A stretch of DNA of 64,000 bases from Flavobacterium sp. N2270 (GTDB lineage: Bacteria > Bacteroidota > Bacteroidia > Flavobacteriales > Flavobacteriaceae). The notes under the pieces were generated by a model. The model searched no databases and had not been told where the DNA came from. It saw only the letters and a list, made by a program, of their open reading frames with translations. Position 1 is the stretch's first letter; each line of letters starts with the position of its first letter. Below, piece after piece: positions 1-8,880 of the stretch. The translations under genes and the position numbers were made by a program. The stretch spans positions 1,860,001 to 1,924,000 of the forward strand of contig NZ_CP110005.1 in the NCBI RefSeq assembly GCF_025947225.1, in the 5' to 3' direction.

Positions 1-2250
1 GCAAATTACCCTCACAATTATATTAAAAAACTAGATTCGGTTTTGCGTTTTTTACCAAGACCCGCTGATTACTTGTTTTTATACTTTTTAGGTTTTTATA
101 TTTTATTAATGGTTTTAAAAGTTGATCCGCTAAAAGCCTTTTTTGGCGCGGTGGCTTTTGGTTTTTCAACCTATTTAATCATTATTTTGGGCGTTGGACA
201 TAATGCAAAAGCACATGCTATAGCTTATATGCCAATGGTTGTGGCTGGTGTTTTGTTGGTTTTTCAACGAAAATATATTGTGGGTGGAATTTTAACGATG
301 ATTGCAGCTGCTTTAGAAATTCAGGCAAATCACTTTCAAATGACCTATTATTTATTGATTATTTTAATTTCACTTGGAATTTACTACTGTTTTAATTTTG
401 TAAAAAATAAAGAATATAATGTTTTAGCTAAAACTATTGGAGTATTATTAGGTGCGGCTATTTTATCAATTGGTGCTAATGCTACTGGTTTATTGGCTAC
501 TTCTGAATATGCAAACCATAGTATTAGAGGAAAAAGTGAACTAACTTTTAATGCAGATGGTTCTCAAAACCAAACAAGCTCTTCAATGAAATATGACTAT
601 ATAACCGAATATAGTTATGGAATTGCAGAAAGTTTTAACTTAATCGCTCCAAGACTTTTTGGAGGTGGAAATAGTGAAGAATTAGGCGAAAAATCAAATG
701 TATATGAATTTTTAATTGGTTATGGAGCGGCTCCAAATGAAGCTTTACAAACTGCAAATTATTACGGAAGAACGTATTGGGGAGAACAACCTATTGTTGC
801 TGCTCCGGCTTATATTGGTGCTATTGTTTTTTTCTTGGCTGTATTGGCAATGTATCACGATAAGCGTAAAGTAAAATATGTATTTCTTATAAGTGCAATT
901 ATTTCATTATTATTATCATGGGGTAAAAATTTCGATGTTTTAACTCGTTTTTTTATTGATTATGTTCCTATGTACGATAAGTTTAGAGCAGTTTCATCTA
1001 TACAAGTGGTTCTAGAATTATGTTTACCAGTATTAGCCATAATGGGTTTACAATCGTTTTTTACTAAAGATCAAGAGCTTCAAAAAGACAGTTTAATTAA
1101 AGCTACTGCAACAAGTTTAGGGTTGATAGTTGTTCTATTTTTGGCAAAAGGATTGTTCGATTTTTCGGGTTCGGTTGACGGGCAGTTGCTAAGAATGTTT
1201 AGCGAAAGTCAAGACAATTCATTCGGTATTGGATTTATTGATGCTTTAAAAGAAGATAGAAAAAGCATGTACGTTGCTGATTTACTTCGATCTGCGTTTT
1301 TTATTGCAGTTGCTGCTTTGACGATGTGGATGTATCTTAAAAATAAATTAGCCACTCAAACAGCTGTGATTATAATTGGTATTTTTATGATTTCCGATTT
1401 GTTTTTTATTGATAAAAATTATGTGGGAGCCAAAGATTTTAGAGATGCAAGAGAAGTTGATGTTCCATTCATAGCTTCAGAAATTGACACACAAATATTA
1501 AAAGATACTTCAAATTATAGAGTGTACGATGTGCAAGGTCGTTTACAAGGACAGACTTCTTATTTTCATAAATCAGTAGGAGGTTATAGCGCGGTTCGAC
1601 CAAGAAGAATGGATGAATTATTTGAATATAATGTAGAGCAAAATTTAAATGAAGTTGGTAATTCTATAGATTCGACTTTAAATATAACGAAGAGTAATCC
1701 GGTTTTAGATTTCTTAAATGTAAAGTATTTAGTAATTCCTACAGGTCAAGGTAGTTTAGCTGTTACTAATCCTTTTGCTAACGGAAGTGCTTGGTTTGTT
1801 GAAAAAGTGATAACGGTAAATTCTCCAGACGAAGAAATGAAAGCTTTGAATGGTTTGGATTCTAAAAATGTTGCAGTTGTAAATAAAAAAGACTTTAAAA
1901 TTGAAAAAACTTCATTTGCGAAAGATACTACAGCAATTATAAAGTTAAATGTTAATAAACCAAATCATTTAAAATATACTTCTAATAATTCAAATGAAGG
2001 TTTAGCTGTGTTTTCTGAGATGTATTATAAAAACGGATGGATAGCTACAATTGATGGTAATGAAGCAGAGATTTTAAATGTAAATTATGTTTTAAGAGCA
2101 TTGCAAATTCCTGCCGGAAAACATACAATTGAATTTAAATTTGAGCCTGAAGTAGTGAAAACAGGAAGTACAATTGCTTTAATAAGTTCAATAGGAATGA
2201 TTTTAATAATAATTGGTGGATTGTATTTTGAAAATAAGAAAAACAAATAA
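1..2250 (+). CDS. YfhO-family integral membrane protein (5' end outside window)
   Basis: The frame is open from the first base of the window, so the gene begins upstream and only its last 749 or so codons are seen. A TTG at 43 is an internal codon, not a start. Many hydrophobic segments cover the first 500 residues, followed by a soluble C-terminal part ending in a final membrane segment. The motif GWIATIDG, followed by a PAGKHTIEFKFEP stretch, is typical of the C-terminal domain of YfhO proteins, which are large membrane proteins thought to act in cell-envelope glycosylation. The glycosyltransferase gene that follows opens within a few bases of this stop, which fits a shared envelope-glycan operon. 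Family call is firm; the exact substrate is unknown. Confidence 0.85.
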   Translation, partial: ANYPHNYIKKLDSVLRFLPRPADYLFLYFLGFYILLMVLKVDPLKAFFGAVAFGFSTYLIIILGVGHNAKAHAIAYMPMVVAGVLLVFQRKYIVGGILTMIAAALEIQANHFQMTYYLLIILISLGIYYCFNFVKNKEYNVLAKTIGVLLGAAILSIGANATGLLATSEYANHSIRGKSELTFNADGSQNQTSSSMKYDYITEYSYGIAESFNLIAPRLFGGGNSEELGEKSNVYEFLIGYGAAPNEALQTANYYGRTYWGEQPIVAAPAYIGAIVFFLAVLAMYHDKRKVKYVFLISAIISLLLSWGKNFDVLTRFFIDYVPMYDKFRAVSSIQVVLELCLPVLAIMGLQSFFTKDQELQKDSLIKATATSLGLIVVLFLAKGLFDFSGSVDGQLLRMFSESQDNSFGIGFIDALKEDRKSMYVADLLRSAFFIAVAALTMWMYLKNKLATQTAVIIIGIFMISDLFFIDKNYVGAKDFRDAREVDVPFIASEIDTQILKDTSNYRVYDVQGRLQGQTSYFHKSVGGYSAVRPRRMDELFEYNVEQNLNEVGNSIDSTLNITKSNPVLDFLNVKYLVIPTGQGSLAVTNPFANGSAWFVEKVITVNSPDEEMKALNGLDSKNVAVVNKKDFKIEKTSFAKDTTAIIKLNVNKPNHLKYTSNNSNEGLAVFSEMYYKNGWIATIDGNEAEILNVNYVLRALQIPAGKHTIEFKFEPEVVKTGSTIALISSIGMILIIIGGLYFENKKNK

Positions 2251-2252
2251 TC

Positions 2253-3548
2253 ATTAGTTCTTCAAAAAAAATACTCATTGTTTCCTATTATTGGCCGCCA
2301 GCAGGTGGACCAGGAGTACAGCGTTGGTTAAAATTTGTAAAATATTTACCTGATTTTGGTTACGAGCCACATGTTTATATTCCAGAAAACCCAACGTATC
2401 CGTTAATGGATGAAAAATTATTGAGTGAAGTTTCTGAAAATGCAATTATTGTAAAAAATAAAATATTTGAACCTTACGCTTTTGCTTCTGTTTTTTCAAA
2501 AAAGAAAACAAAGGACATCAGTTCAGGGATTATTCCAAATAAAAAGAAACAATCATTTGTTGAAAAAGCAATGCTTTGGATTCGTGGAAACGTTTTTATT
2601 CCTGATGCAAGAGTTTTTTGGGTAAAACCATCGGTAAATTACTTGAAAAAGTATTTAGTTGAAAATAATATTGATACTGTAATTACAACTGGACCGCCTC
2701 ATAGTTTGCATTTAATTGGTTTACAACTAAAAAAAGAAATGCAAATTAATTGGATAACTGACTTTAGAGATCCGTGGACAACAATTGGTTATCATAAAGA
2801 ATTAAAATTGAGTAATTGGGCTGCAAAAAAGCATAAATCATTTGAAAAAGAGGTTTTAAATTCATGCAATTCAATTATTGTCACTTCTCCAACTACTAAA
2901 AAAGAGTTTGATGCAATTACTTCAAAACCTATTTCTGTTATTACAAATGGATATGATGTTGAGAAATCAATTCCAAAAGCTAAAGATGAAAAATTCACAT
3001 TAGCGCATATAGGATCGCTGCTTTCCGAAAGAAATCCAATAGTGTTGTGGGAAGTTTTAAGTGAGTTAGTCTCTGAAAACGCCTTATTTGCTTCTTATTT
3101 CGAACTTAAATTAATTGGAGCAGTTAGTAATGAAGTTATTTTGGCAATAAAAGAGCATAATTTAGAACAATACATGAATTTATTAGGTTATGTTTCACAC
3201 GAAAAAGCTTTACAAGAACAAAAATCTTCACAAGTTTTAGTATTGATTGAAATAAATTCACCCGAAACCAAATGTATTATTCCAGGAAAGTTGTTTGAAT
3301 ATATGGTTTCTGATAGACCAATTTTAGCTTTAGGTCCGGTTGGTGCCGATTTTGAACAAATTATTAAATCTACAAATACAGGGACTTTCTTTACTTATGA
3401 GGAAAAAGAAGCTTTAAAATGCCAAATTTCTATGTATTTTGAAGCTTTTTTGAATAAAAACTTAAATGTTCATGCTGTAGGTTTACAAAAATACAGTAGA
3501 AAATCGCTTACAGAAGATTTGGTTCAATTGCTAGATTCTATTGCATAA
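2253..3548 (+). CDS. Glycosyltransferase (GT4-like fold), probable non-ATG start
   Basis: The first ATG in frame is at 2406, but the same frame is open back to 2238. The 50 codons before the ATG encode a conserved-looking N-terminus, KKILIVSYYWPPAGGPGVQR, which is how flavobacterial glycosyltransferases of this type usually begin. No ATG, GTG or TTG lies upstream of that segment. The possible starts are ATA 2247, ATC 2250 or ATT 2253, so ATT at 2253 is chosen tentatively (431 residues). The C-terminal half has a GT-B type donor domain (THIS PART: ITNGYD, GSLLSERNP, GKLFEYMVSDRPILA). The upstream YfhO gene stops at 2250, so the two overlap or touch and are probably translationally coupled. Sugar donor and acceptor cannot be told. 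Confidence 0.8.
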   Translation: MSSSKKILIVSYYWPPAGGPGVQRWLKFVKYLPDFGYEPHVYIPENPTYPLMDEKLLSEVSENAIIVKNKIFEPYAFASVFSKKKTKDISSGIIPNKKKQSFVEKAMLWIRGNVFIPDARVFWVKPSVNYLKKYLVENNIDTVITTGPPHSLHLIGLQLKKEMQINWITDFRDPWTTIGYHKELKLSNWAAKKHKSFEKEVLNSCNSIIVTSPTTKKEFDAITSKPISVITNGYDVEKSIPKAKDEKFTLAHIGSLLSERNPIVLWEVLSELVSENALFASYFELKLIGAVSNEVILAIKEHNLEQYMNLLGYVSHEKALQEQKSSQVLVLIEINSPETKCIIPGKLFEYMVSDRPILALGPVGADFEQIIKSTNTGTFFTYEEKEALKCQISMYFEAFLNKNLNVHAVGLQKYSRKSLTEDLVQLLDSIA

Positions 3549-3586
3549 AAAATCCTGTTTCACTTTTCAGTTCCACAGGACTTTTA
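3547..3586. terminator. Bidirectional hairpin terminator between convergent genes
   Basis: TCCTGT and ACAGGA arms (3553-3558 and 3575-3580) enclose an 16-base loop and are flanked by an A-run on the left and a T-run on the right. It lies between the glycosyltransferase (+) and the secreted protein (-), so it can serve both. Confidence 0.55.
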
Positions 3587-3626
3587 AAACTAACCAACCA
3601 ACTTTACTAACATTATGTAGTAATTT

Positions 3627-4298
3627 TTATTTCTTTTTTATTTCTACTATATCGTCTTTAGACATTTTAGCTTTCGTACCGTCTTTTTTATAGTAGTAGT
3701 AATCGTCGTCATTATCGTCATTTCCATAATCATGATCATTGTTACCATAACCATTTCCGTTTCCAGGATTGTAGTTATAATGAGAATTGTTATAGTTAAC
3801 ATATCCTACAATATCAATGATTCGACCTCTTCTGTCGTAAATAATTCTTAATCCACCAACTTGAGTCAAGGCAAAGCTGTTGTATTTCATATATACGTTA
3901 CCAATTCTTTTTACTCTTCCATAAGCGTCATAGTTAATAAATGTATTTCCTACTCGTCTTACTCTTCCCATATAATCATGTTCAATTATGATTCCTCTAT
4001 CTCTAGGTCCGTAATTTGAACGAACTCCAGGTGCTCCATAAGTAGTATTAATTCCTCCACTTCTTGGTCTTGGGTTTGTTCCATAATAATTTGAAGCTGT
4101 ATTAAAATCAAACTCTCCGTTTGGAAAAATATAAAATTCAACTCCTCTTTCTAAGAACACAATTGGTTCAGCATTTCTGTAGTCTACATGGTATCTACTT
4201 TTTCCTTCGTCATCAGTTAAAACCTTTTTATCTGATGCTTTTGCAACATTGATTCCTAAGAATAATATTCCTGCAACTAAAAATGTAATTTTTTTCAT
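3627..4298 (-). CDS. Secreted hypothetical protein with YD-like repeats
   Basis: The product has 223 residues and opens with a clear signal peptide (MKKITFLVAGILFLGINVAKA). The middle (residues about 98-165) has four short repeats of 16-20 residues, such as DYMGRVRRVGNTFI, NYDAYGRVKRIGN and IYDRRGRIIDIVG, which resemble the YD repeats of Rhs proteins. The tail is rich in Tyr, Asn, Gly and Asp and ends with a charged Lys-rich stretch. I recognise it as a conserved flavobacterial secreted protein without assigned function. It is a single gene with its own region upstream of about 260 bases, and is separated from the glycosyltransferase by a shared terminator. No catalytic motif is visible. Confidence 0.75.
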   Translation of the reverse strand: MKKITFLVAGILFLGINVAKASDKKVLTDDEGKSRYHVDYRNAEPIVFLERGVEFYIFPNGEFDFNTASNYYGTNPRPRSGGINTTYGAPGVRSNYGPRDRGIIIEHDYMGRVRRVGNTFINYDAYGRVKRIGNVYMKYNSFALTQVGGLRIIYDRRGRIIDIVGYVNYNNSHYNYNPGNGNGYGNNDHDYGNDDNDDDYYYYKKDGTKAKMSKDDIVEIKKK

Positions 4299-4511
4299 GA
4301 TACAATAATTTAAAGGTTAAACATTAACTCCATTATTTTAGAGTTCTTTGTTTTGATATATCCAATATGCGTGCCAAAAATAAAATGAGTAACAAATAAA
4401 TATTTTTTTTGGATTAAAAAATACAGTAAAAAAGTGTTAGAGTAGAAGTAAAAAACAGGATAGTATTTTTAAAATAAAGAAACAAAAATCAAGTTCTTAT
4501 TTTAACTTTTT

Positions 4512-4519
4512 TATCTTTG
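4512..4519 (+). promoter_or_regulatory. Putative -7 element for the Smr-domain gene
   Basis: TATCTTTG matches the Bacteroidota -7 consensus TAnnTTTG and lies 42 bases before the ATG at 4561. No good -33 TTG is seen at the usual distance, so this is tentative. Confidence 0.4.
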
Positions 4520-4560
4520 ATAAAGTTATATAATAATGTTTTTTAGTAAAAAATAGAAGT

Positions 4561-5121
4561 ATGCAAAATTTAGAAATAGGAGATAAGGTTTCGGTATTAG
4601 ATGATGATTTTGATGGAGTTGTTGTAAAGGTTGAAAACACATCGATTACCATTGAAACAAGTGATGGATTTACGATGACATATTTTGTCAACGAATTGAT
4701 TAAAACTAATAATATCAATGAGTTAAATAATGTATTCTCTTCTAAAAGTTTAACTTCTGTTTTACAAGATAAAACGGAAGAAAAAAAGCGCTCTTTTGTA
4801 AAAGAAAAGAAAAGCAAGAAGGATGATTTTGTTTTAGAAGTAGATTTACACATTGAAAAATTAGTAAAAAACTTCCGTGGTTTATCTAATTTTGAAATCT
4901 TAAATATCCAAATGGATAATGCAAAAGGTCAGTTAGATTTTGCAATTAGAAAGCGTATGCCAAGACTTGTTTTTATACACGGAGTTGGCGAAGGAGTTTT
5001 AAAATCGGAGTTGGAATTTTTACTTTCTAAGTATGATGGTATAACTTTTAAAGAAGCCAGTTATCAAAAATATGGAATTGGCGCAACTGAAGTTTATATC
5101 AAACAAAATGTAGATAGATAA
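4561..5121 (+). CDS. Smr-domain protein with DUF2027-type N-terminus
   Basis: The protein has 186 residues. The first 60 or so form a small beta-rich domain (IGDKVSVLDDDFDGVVVKVE) typical of DUF2027 proteins of Bacteroidota. After a charged Lys-rich linker, residues about 95-184 form a Smr domain with the DLHIEKL entry and the HGVGEGVLKSEL loop, the part that carries nicking or RNA-cleaving activity in MutS2-type Smr proteins. The full MutS2 ATPase is absent, so this is a stand-alone Smr protein. A nucleic-acid-binding or nuclease role is inferred from the fold only. It is a single gene with a strong terminator directly after the stop codon. Confidence 0.85.
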   Translation: MQNLEIGDKVSVLDDDFDGVVVKVENTSITIETSDGFTMTYFVNELIKTNNINELNNVFSSKSLTSVLQDKTEEKKRSFVKEKKSKKDDFVLEVDLHIEKLVKNFRGLSNFEILNIQMDNAKGQLDFAIRKRMPRLVFIHGVGEGVLKSELEFLLSKYDGITFKEASYQKYGIGATEVYIKQNVDR

Positions 5122-5154
5122 AAAAAGCTCCAAGATTATCTTGGAGCTTTTTTT
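5122..5154. terminator. Bidirectional Rho-independent terminator
   Basis: An 11-bp stem (AAGCTCCAAGA / TCTTGGAGCTT) with a short loop is flanked by A- and T-runs. It starts one base after the Smr gene stop and lies 17 bases from the end of the convergent lipoprotein gene. Confidence 0.9.
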
Positions 5155-5171
5155 AATAATTTAAATAGTAA

Positions 5172-5675
5172 TTAAAGATCAGTTTCGTAATCTCCAAAAA
5201 TATAAGTGGTGAAACTAAAAGTATTGTCGGAGTTAGAAAAACTAACATTTTCAAAAGTAATATTATGAGTGTATCCAATAACGGTTATTTCATCGGTATC
5301 ATAAAGTTCGTCTGTTTCAATCAAAATGGTTCCGCCGGTTGCAATCCATTCATTTTGTACTACAGGATTTGCTGGTGGAATAGTAGAACAAATTGAAGTA
5401 GAGCTTAAATTTCCTGAGTATTTTCTGTAGTAGATTTGATTAGATGAGCTAATTGTTATTTCTCTAGGCTCTCCATCAGGAGTAACAGTATTAACAAAAC
5501 TACTTTCAGGAATATCAATTAGTAATAATTCATCGTCTTTAATTTTAAAAATTAAATTATTTTCTGAACATTTTTGAATTGTTTGTGATTCAAAATCAAA
5601 AGATTGTAGAGTAATGTCGCCGTCATCACATGAAATCATTATACCTGTTAATAATAAAGCAAAAATTTTTTTCAT
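5172..5675 (-). CDS. Small hypothetical lipoprotein
   Basis: An ATG at 5699 is possible, but the better start is the ATG at 5675. It gives a standard lipoprotein signal MKKIFALLLTGIMISC with the lipid-carrying Cys at residue 16. A TAAATTTG promoter element (5704-5697, minus strand) overlaps the upstream ATG, so that start would not be transcribed. The mature 150 residues are rich in Asp, Ser and Thr and look like a beta-sandwich, with no motif I recognise. It is a single gene, convergent with the Smr gene. A periplasmic or outer-membrane location is inferred from the lipobox. Confidence 0.75.
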   Translation of the reverse strand: MKKIFALLLTGIMISCDDGDITLQSFDFESQTIQKCSENNLIFKIKDDELLLIDIPESSFVNTVTPDGEPREITISSSNQIYYRKYSGNLSSTSICSTIPPANPVVQNEWIATGGTILIETDELYDTDEITVIGYTHNITFENVSFSNSDNTFSFTTYIFGDYETDL

Positions 5676-5732
5676 ATTTTTTATTCTTATTTGAAGCAAA
5701 TTTAATCGAATAATTTTATTTAGACTAAAATG

Positions 5733-5761
5733 TTTGTTAAAAGCTAAAAATATTATCTTTA
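5733..5761 (+). promoter_or_regulatory. Putative promoter of the MFS transporter gene
   Basis: TTTG at 5733-5736 and TATCTTTA at 5754-5761 are 17 bases apart, close to the Bacteroidota consensus although the last base is A rather than G. It lies 43 bases before the ATG at 5804. Confidence 0.5.
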
Positions 5762-5803
5762 GGTCTTCAAAAATATATAAATAAGATTTATTATAATTTA
5801 ATT

Positions 5804-7594
5804 ATGAATTCAGTAAATACCAAATCAATACAGACCAATTATTCTGCATTATATACTTTAATAACAGTTTTCTTTTTCTGGGGTTTTATTGCCGCAGGTA
5901 ATAGTATTTTTATCCCTTTTTGTAAACATTACTTCAGTTTAGATCAGTTTCAATCACAGTTGATTGATTTTGCTTTCTATACAGCTTATTATTTAGGCGC
6001 ATTGATATTGTTTATAATGGGAACAGCAAGAAGTAGCGATATTGTTAGTTCGTGGGGTTATAAGAAAAGTATCGTATATGGATTATTATTTTCTGCGCTT
6101 GGAGCAGGGGCAATGATTATTGCTGTTGAAGCTAACTTATATATTGGAATGTTATCCGGTTTATTTATTGTTGCATTAGGTTTTTCGTTACAACAAACAG
6201 CTGCAAATCCATTTGCAATTTTATTAGGTGATCCAAAAACTGGAGCAAGTAGAGTAAATCTTGGAGGAGGAATTAACTCTTTTGGAACTATGATTGGACC
6301 AATTTTGGTAGGTTTTGCTTTATTTGGATCTGCAGTTTCAGTTACGGATGAACAAATTGCTAATTTAGAATTAAATAAAGTTATTTATTTATATGTTGGA
6401 GTAGGGTTGTTATTTTTGGCTTCTGCGGCTTTGTTTTACTTTTCTAAAAAAGTACCTGACGGAATTTCTAAAGAACCAATGGAAAAAGCAAATAAAGCAT
6501 TAAAAACACTTGTTGTGATGACTATTTTATTAGGAATTATGTTTGTTCCAGTATTTCAAAGTTATAAAAGTAACGATGCCAAAGTAATTCAGACTATTGA
6601 GTATGAGTTAAAAACTGCTAAAACGCCCGTTAATCAAGTAAAATTAAAAAAATTTACTGGAGATGAAATTTCAGCTTATTTAAGTGATTTAAAAAGTAAA
6701 GAAGCAAAATTATCTGTTTTAAAGACTGAAATAGAAATGAAGAGAATGTATTGGCTTTTTGGAGCGCTTATTGTTGTTCTAGGCGGTATTTTCTTTTCTT
6801 ATTTTTCAGCAAGAAAAAAATCTGAAGGCTGGGGAGCAATGCAATATCCACAATTGGTATTAGGAATGTTAGCTATATTCACTTATGTAGGAGTAGAAGT
6901 AGCAATAGGAAGTAATTTAGGTGAATTATTAAAATTAGAAAGTTTTGGTGGATTGCAATCTTCAGAAATTGCTCCTTATGTTTCAATGTATTGGGGAAGT
7001 TTAATGATTGGTCGTTGGGCTGGTGCTATTAGTGTTTTTAACTTATCAGGTATGAAAAAGACTTTAGCACTTGTTGTTGTTCCGTTAATTGCTTTTGCGG
7101 TAATTTTATCTGTAAATATTGTTTCAGGTAAGGAGATGAAACCTTTGTATTATTATGTAGTTTGTGTGGTTTTACAAATAATTGCTTTCTTTTTAACGAA
7201 AGATAAACCAGCTCGTACTTTAATTATATTTGGATTATTTGGTATTGCTGCAATGATGATAGGTTTGTTTTCAACAGGAACAGTTGCAATTTATGCCTTT
7301 TTATCGGGAGGTTTGGCATGTAGTATTATGTGGCCATCTATTTTTAGTTTATCTATTTTAGGATTAGGAAAATACACATCACAAGGTTCTGCGTTTTTAA
7401 TTATGATGATTTTAGGAGGTGGAATTATTCCTCCAATACAAGGAAAATTAGCTGATATTATTGGAATTCATCAATCATATATTATTGCGGTTGTTTGTTT
7501 TGGATATCTTACTTTATTTGCCTTTATGGTTAAAGGAATTCTTAAAAAACAAGGAATAGATGTTGATACAATTGAAGCAGAAGTTTCTCATTAA
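5804..7594 (+). CDS. FucP/glucose-galactose-type MFS sugar transporter with long insertion
   Basis: The 596-residue protein has the features of the fucose/glucose/galactose:proton symporter group of the major facilitator superfamily: an N-terminal [17 protein letters not shown] segment, and the [13 protein letters not shown] and [13 protein letters not shown] motifs. The usual family length is about 410-440, so it is about 150 residues longer. The extra part lies around residues 225-340 and contains two hydrophobic segments separated by a charged, Lys-rich loop of some 60 residues. It probably imports a hexose in symport with protons, but the sugar cannot be told. It is a single gene with its own promoter and terminator. 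Confidence 0.85.
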   Translation: MNSVNTKSIQTNYSALYTLITVFFFWGFIAAGNSIFIPFCKHYFSLDQFQSQLIDFAFYTAYYLGALILFIMGTARSSDIVSSWGYKKSIVYGLLFSALGAGAMIIAVEANLYIGMLSGLFIVALGFSLQQTAANPFAILLGDPKTGASRVNLGGGINSFGTMIGPILVGFALFGSAVSVTDEQIANLELNKVIYLYVGVGLLFLASAALFYFSKKVPDGISKEPMEKANKALKTLVVMTILLGIMFVPVFQSYKSNDAKVIQTIEYELKTAKTPVNQVKLKKFTGDEISAYLSDLKSKEAKLSVLKTEIEMKRMYWLFGALIVVLGGIFFSYFSARKKSEGWGAMQYPQLVLGMLAIFTYVGVEVAIGSNLGELLKLESFGGLQSSEIAPYVSMYWGSLMIGRWAGAISVFNLSGMKKTLALVVVPLIAFAVILSVNIVSGKEMKPLYYYVVCVVLQIIAFFLTKDKPARTLIIFGLFGIAAMMIGLFSTGTVAIYAFLSGGLACSIMWPSIFSLSILGLGKYTSQGSAFLIMMILGGGIIPPIQGKLADIIGIHQSYIIAVVCFGYLTLFAFMVKGILKKQGIDVDTIEAEVSH

Positions 7595-7610
7595 TGCAAT
7601 AATAAAAAGC

Positions 7611-7643
7611 AAAAAAGCGAGAAAGGTAATTTCTCGCTTTTTT
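7611..7643 (+). terminator. Rho-independent terminator after the MFS gene
   Basis: AAAAAAGCGAGAAA and TTTCTCGCTTTTTT pair around a 5-base loop and end in a T-run. Confidence 0.9.
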
Positions 7644-7663
7644 GTTTAACAGATTTTAAATTT

Positions 7664-7690
7664 TTGATAAAGCATACTTTCTTATCTTTG
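7664..7690 (+). promoter_or_regulatory. Putative promoter of the cysteine desulfurase gene
   Basis: TTG at 7664-7666 and TATCTTTG at 7683-7690 are 16 bases apart. Transcription from here would begin near 7696, so the ATG at 7664 would lie outside the message and 7709 would be the first usable start. Confidence 0.55.
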
Positions 7691-7708
7691 CTTTTCGAAA
7701 ATGATAAC

Positions 7709-8830
7709 ATGAAAAAAATATATTTAGACAATGCTGCAACGACACCTCTTTATCCTGAGGTAATTGAATCTATGATGTCTGTTTTACAAAATAATTTTGG
7801 AAATCCATCATCAACTCATAGTTTTGGTAGAACTGCTAAAAACCTGCTTGAAACTTCTCGTAAAAGCATTGCAAAACAATTACACATACAAGCTGCTGAA
7901 CTTATTTTTACGGCAAATGCTACGGAAGCGACTAATCTAATTTTACAAGGTGCAGTTCAAGATTTAGGGATTAAAAGAATCATTACTTCAAAAATTGAAC
8001 ACCACGCTACTTTACATACCATTCAGCATTTACATAAAACAAACAATATTGAAGTTACATTTATTGACATACTTCCTACTGGAGAAATTGATTATTTGCA
8101 TTTGGCAAAATTACTTCATGAAGTAAAACCAACTCTTGTTTCGTTAATGCATGTAAATAATGAAATAGGAACTATTTTAGATGTTGAAAGAGTAGGGAAG
8201 TTGTGTATTGCAGCTAAAGCTTTGTTTCATTGTGATACTGTTCAATCTATTGGAAAAATTGATTTAAACTTACATGAATTACCAATTGATTTTGCAGTAG
8301 CAACAGCTCATAAGTTTCACGGTCCAAAAGGAATTGGTTTTGCTTACATTAAAAAAGGGTTGACTATTCAGCCAATGATTTATGGAGGAGAGCAAGAAAA
8401 AGGCCTTCGTGCAGGAACTGAAGCTGTGCATCAAGTGGTAGGAATGGCAAAGGCACTTGATTTGTCTATTGATAATTTGGAAGCAAATAAAAAGACAATA
8501 TTAGATTTGCAATCGTATTGTTTGTCTAAATTACGGACTCTTTTTCCTAATTTAAAAGTAAACGGAAATAATACTTTATATAATATTTTAAATGTAATGT
8601 TGCCAATTGATGCTTCAAAATCGTCTATGTTACTTTTTGCCTTAGATATGAAAGGAATTGCAGTTTCTAGAGGAAGTGCTTGCCAAAGTGGAAGCATAAA
8701 ACCTTCTCATGTTTTAGCAGAATTTTTAACTTTAGAAGAACAAAAATTTCCTAATTTAAGGATTTCATTCAGTCATTTTAATACTAGAGAAGAAATTGAT
8801 TTCTTTATTGAAGTTTTAAAAGAGATATAA
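7709..8830 (+). CDS. Cysteine desulfurase (IscS/NifS family)
   Basis: This PLP enzyme takes sulfur from cysteine, giving alanine and an enzyme persulfide used for Fe-S clusters and other thio-cofactors. The start at 7709 gives MKKIYLDNAATT, the standard N-terminus of the family; the longer frame from 7664 overlaps the promoter. From this start the PLP lysine is K202 in ATAHKFHGPKG and the catalytic cysteine is C325 in SRGSACQSGS, with 373 residues in all. The compact active-site loop (RGSACQSG) looks like the NifS/IscS group rather than SufS. No iscU or other Fe-S assembly gene lies next to it. It is a single gene between two terminators. Confidence 0.92.
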   Translation: MKKIYLDNAATTPLYPEVIESMMSVLQNNFGNPSSTHSFGRTAKNLLETSRKSIAKQLHIQAAELIFTANATEATNLILQGAVQDLGIKRIITSKIEHHATLHTIQHLHKTNNIEVTFIDILPTGEIDYLHLAKLLHEVKPTLVSLMHVNNEIGTILDVERVGKLCIAAKALFHCDTVQSIGKIDLNLHELPIDFAVATAHKFHGPKGIGFAYIKKGLTIQPMIYGGEQEKGLRAGTEAVHQVVGMAKALDLSIDNLEANKKTILDLQSYCLSKLRTLFPNLKVNGNNTLYNILNVMLPIDASKSSMLLFALDMKGIAVSRGSACQSGSIKPSHVLAEFLTLEEQKFPNLRISFSHFNTREEIDFFIEVLKEI

Positions 8831-8833
8831 AAT

Positions 8834-8863
8834 AAAAAAAGAGGCTTTTTAGCCTCTTTTTTT
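8834..8863. terminator. Bidirectional terminator between convergent genes
   Basis: AAAAAAAGAGGC TTTTTA GCCTCTTTTTTT forms a hairpin with A/T tails on both sides, placed between the cysteine desulfurase (+) and the E1 gene (-). Confidence 0.9.
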
Positions 8864-8880
8864 ATTTTATAAAGTTAATA

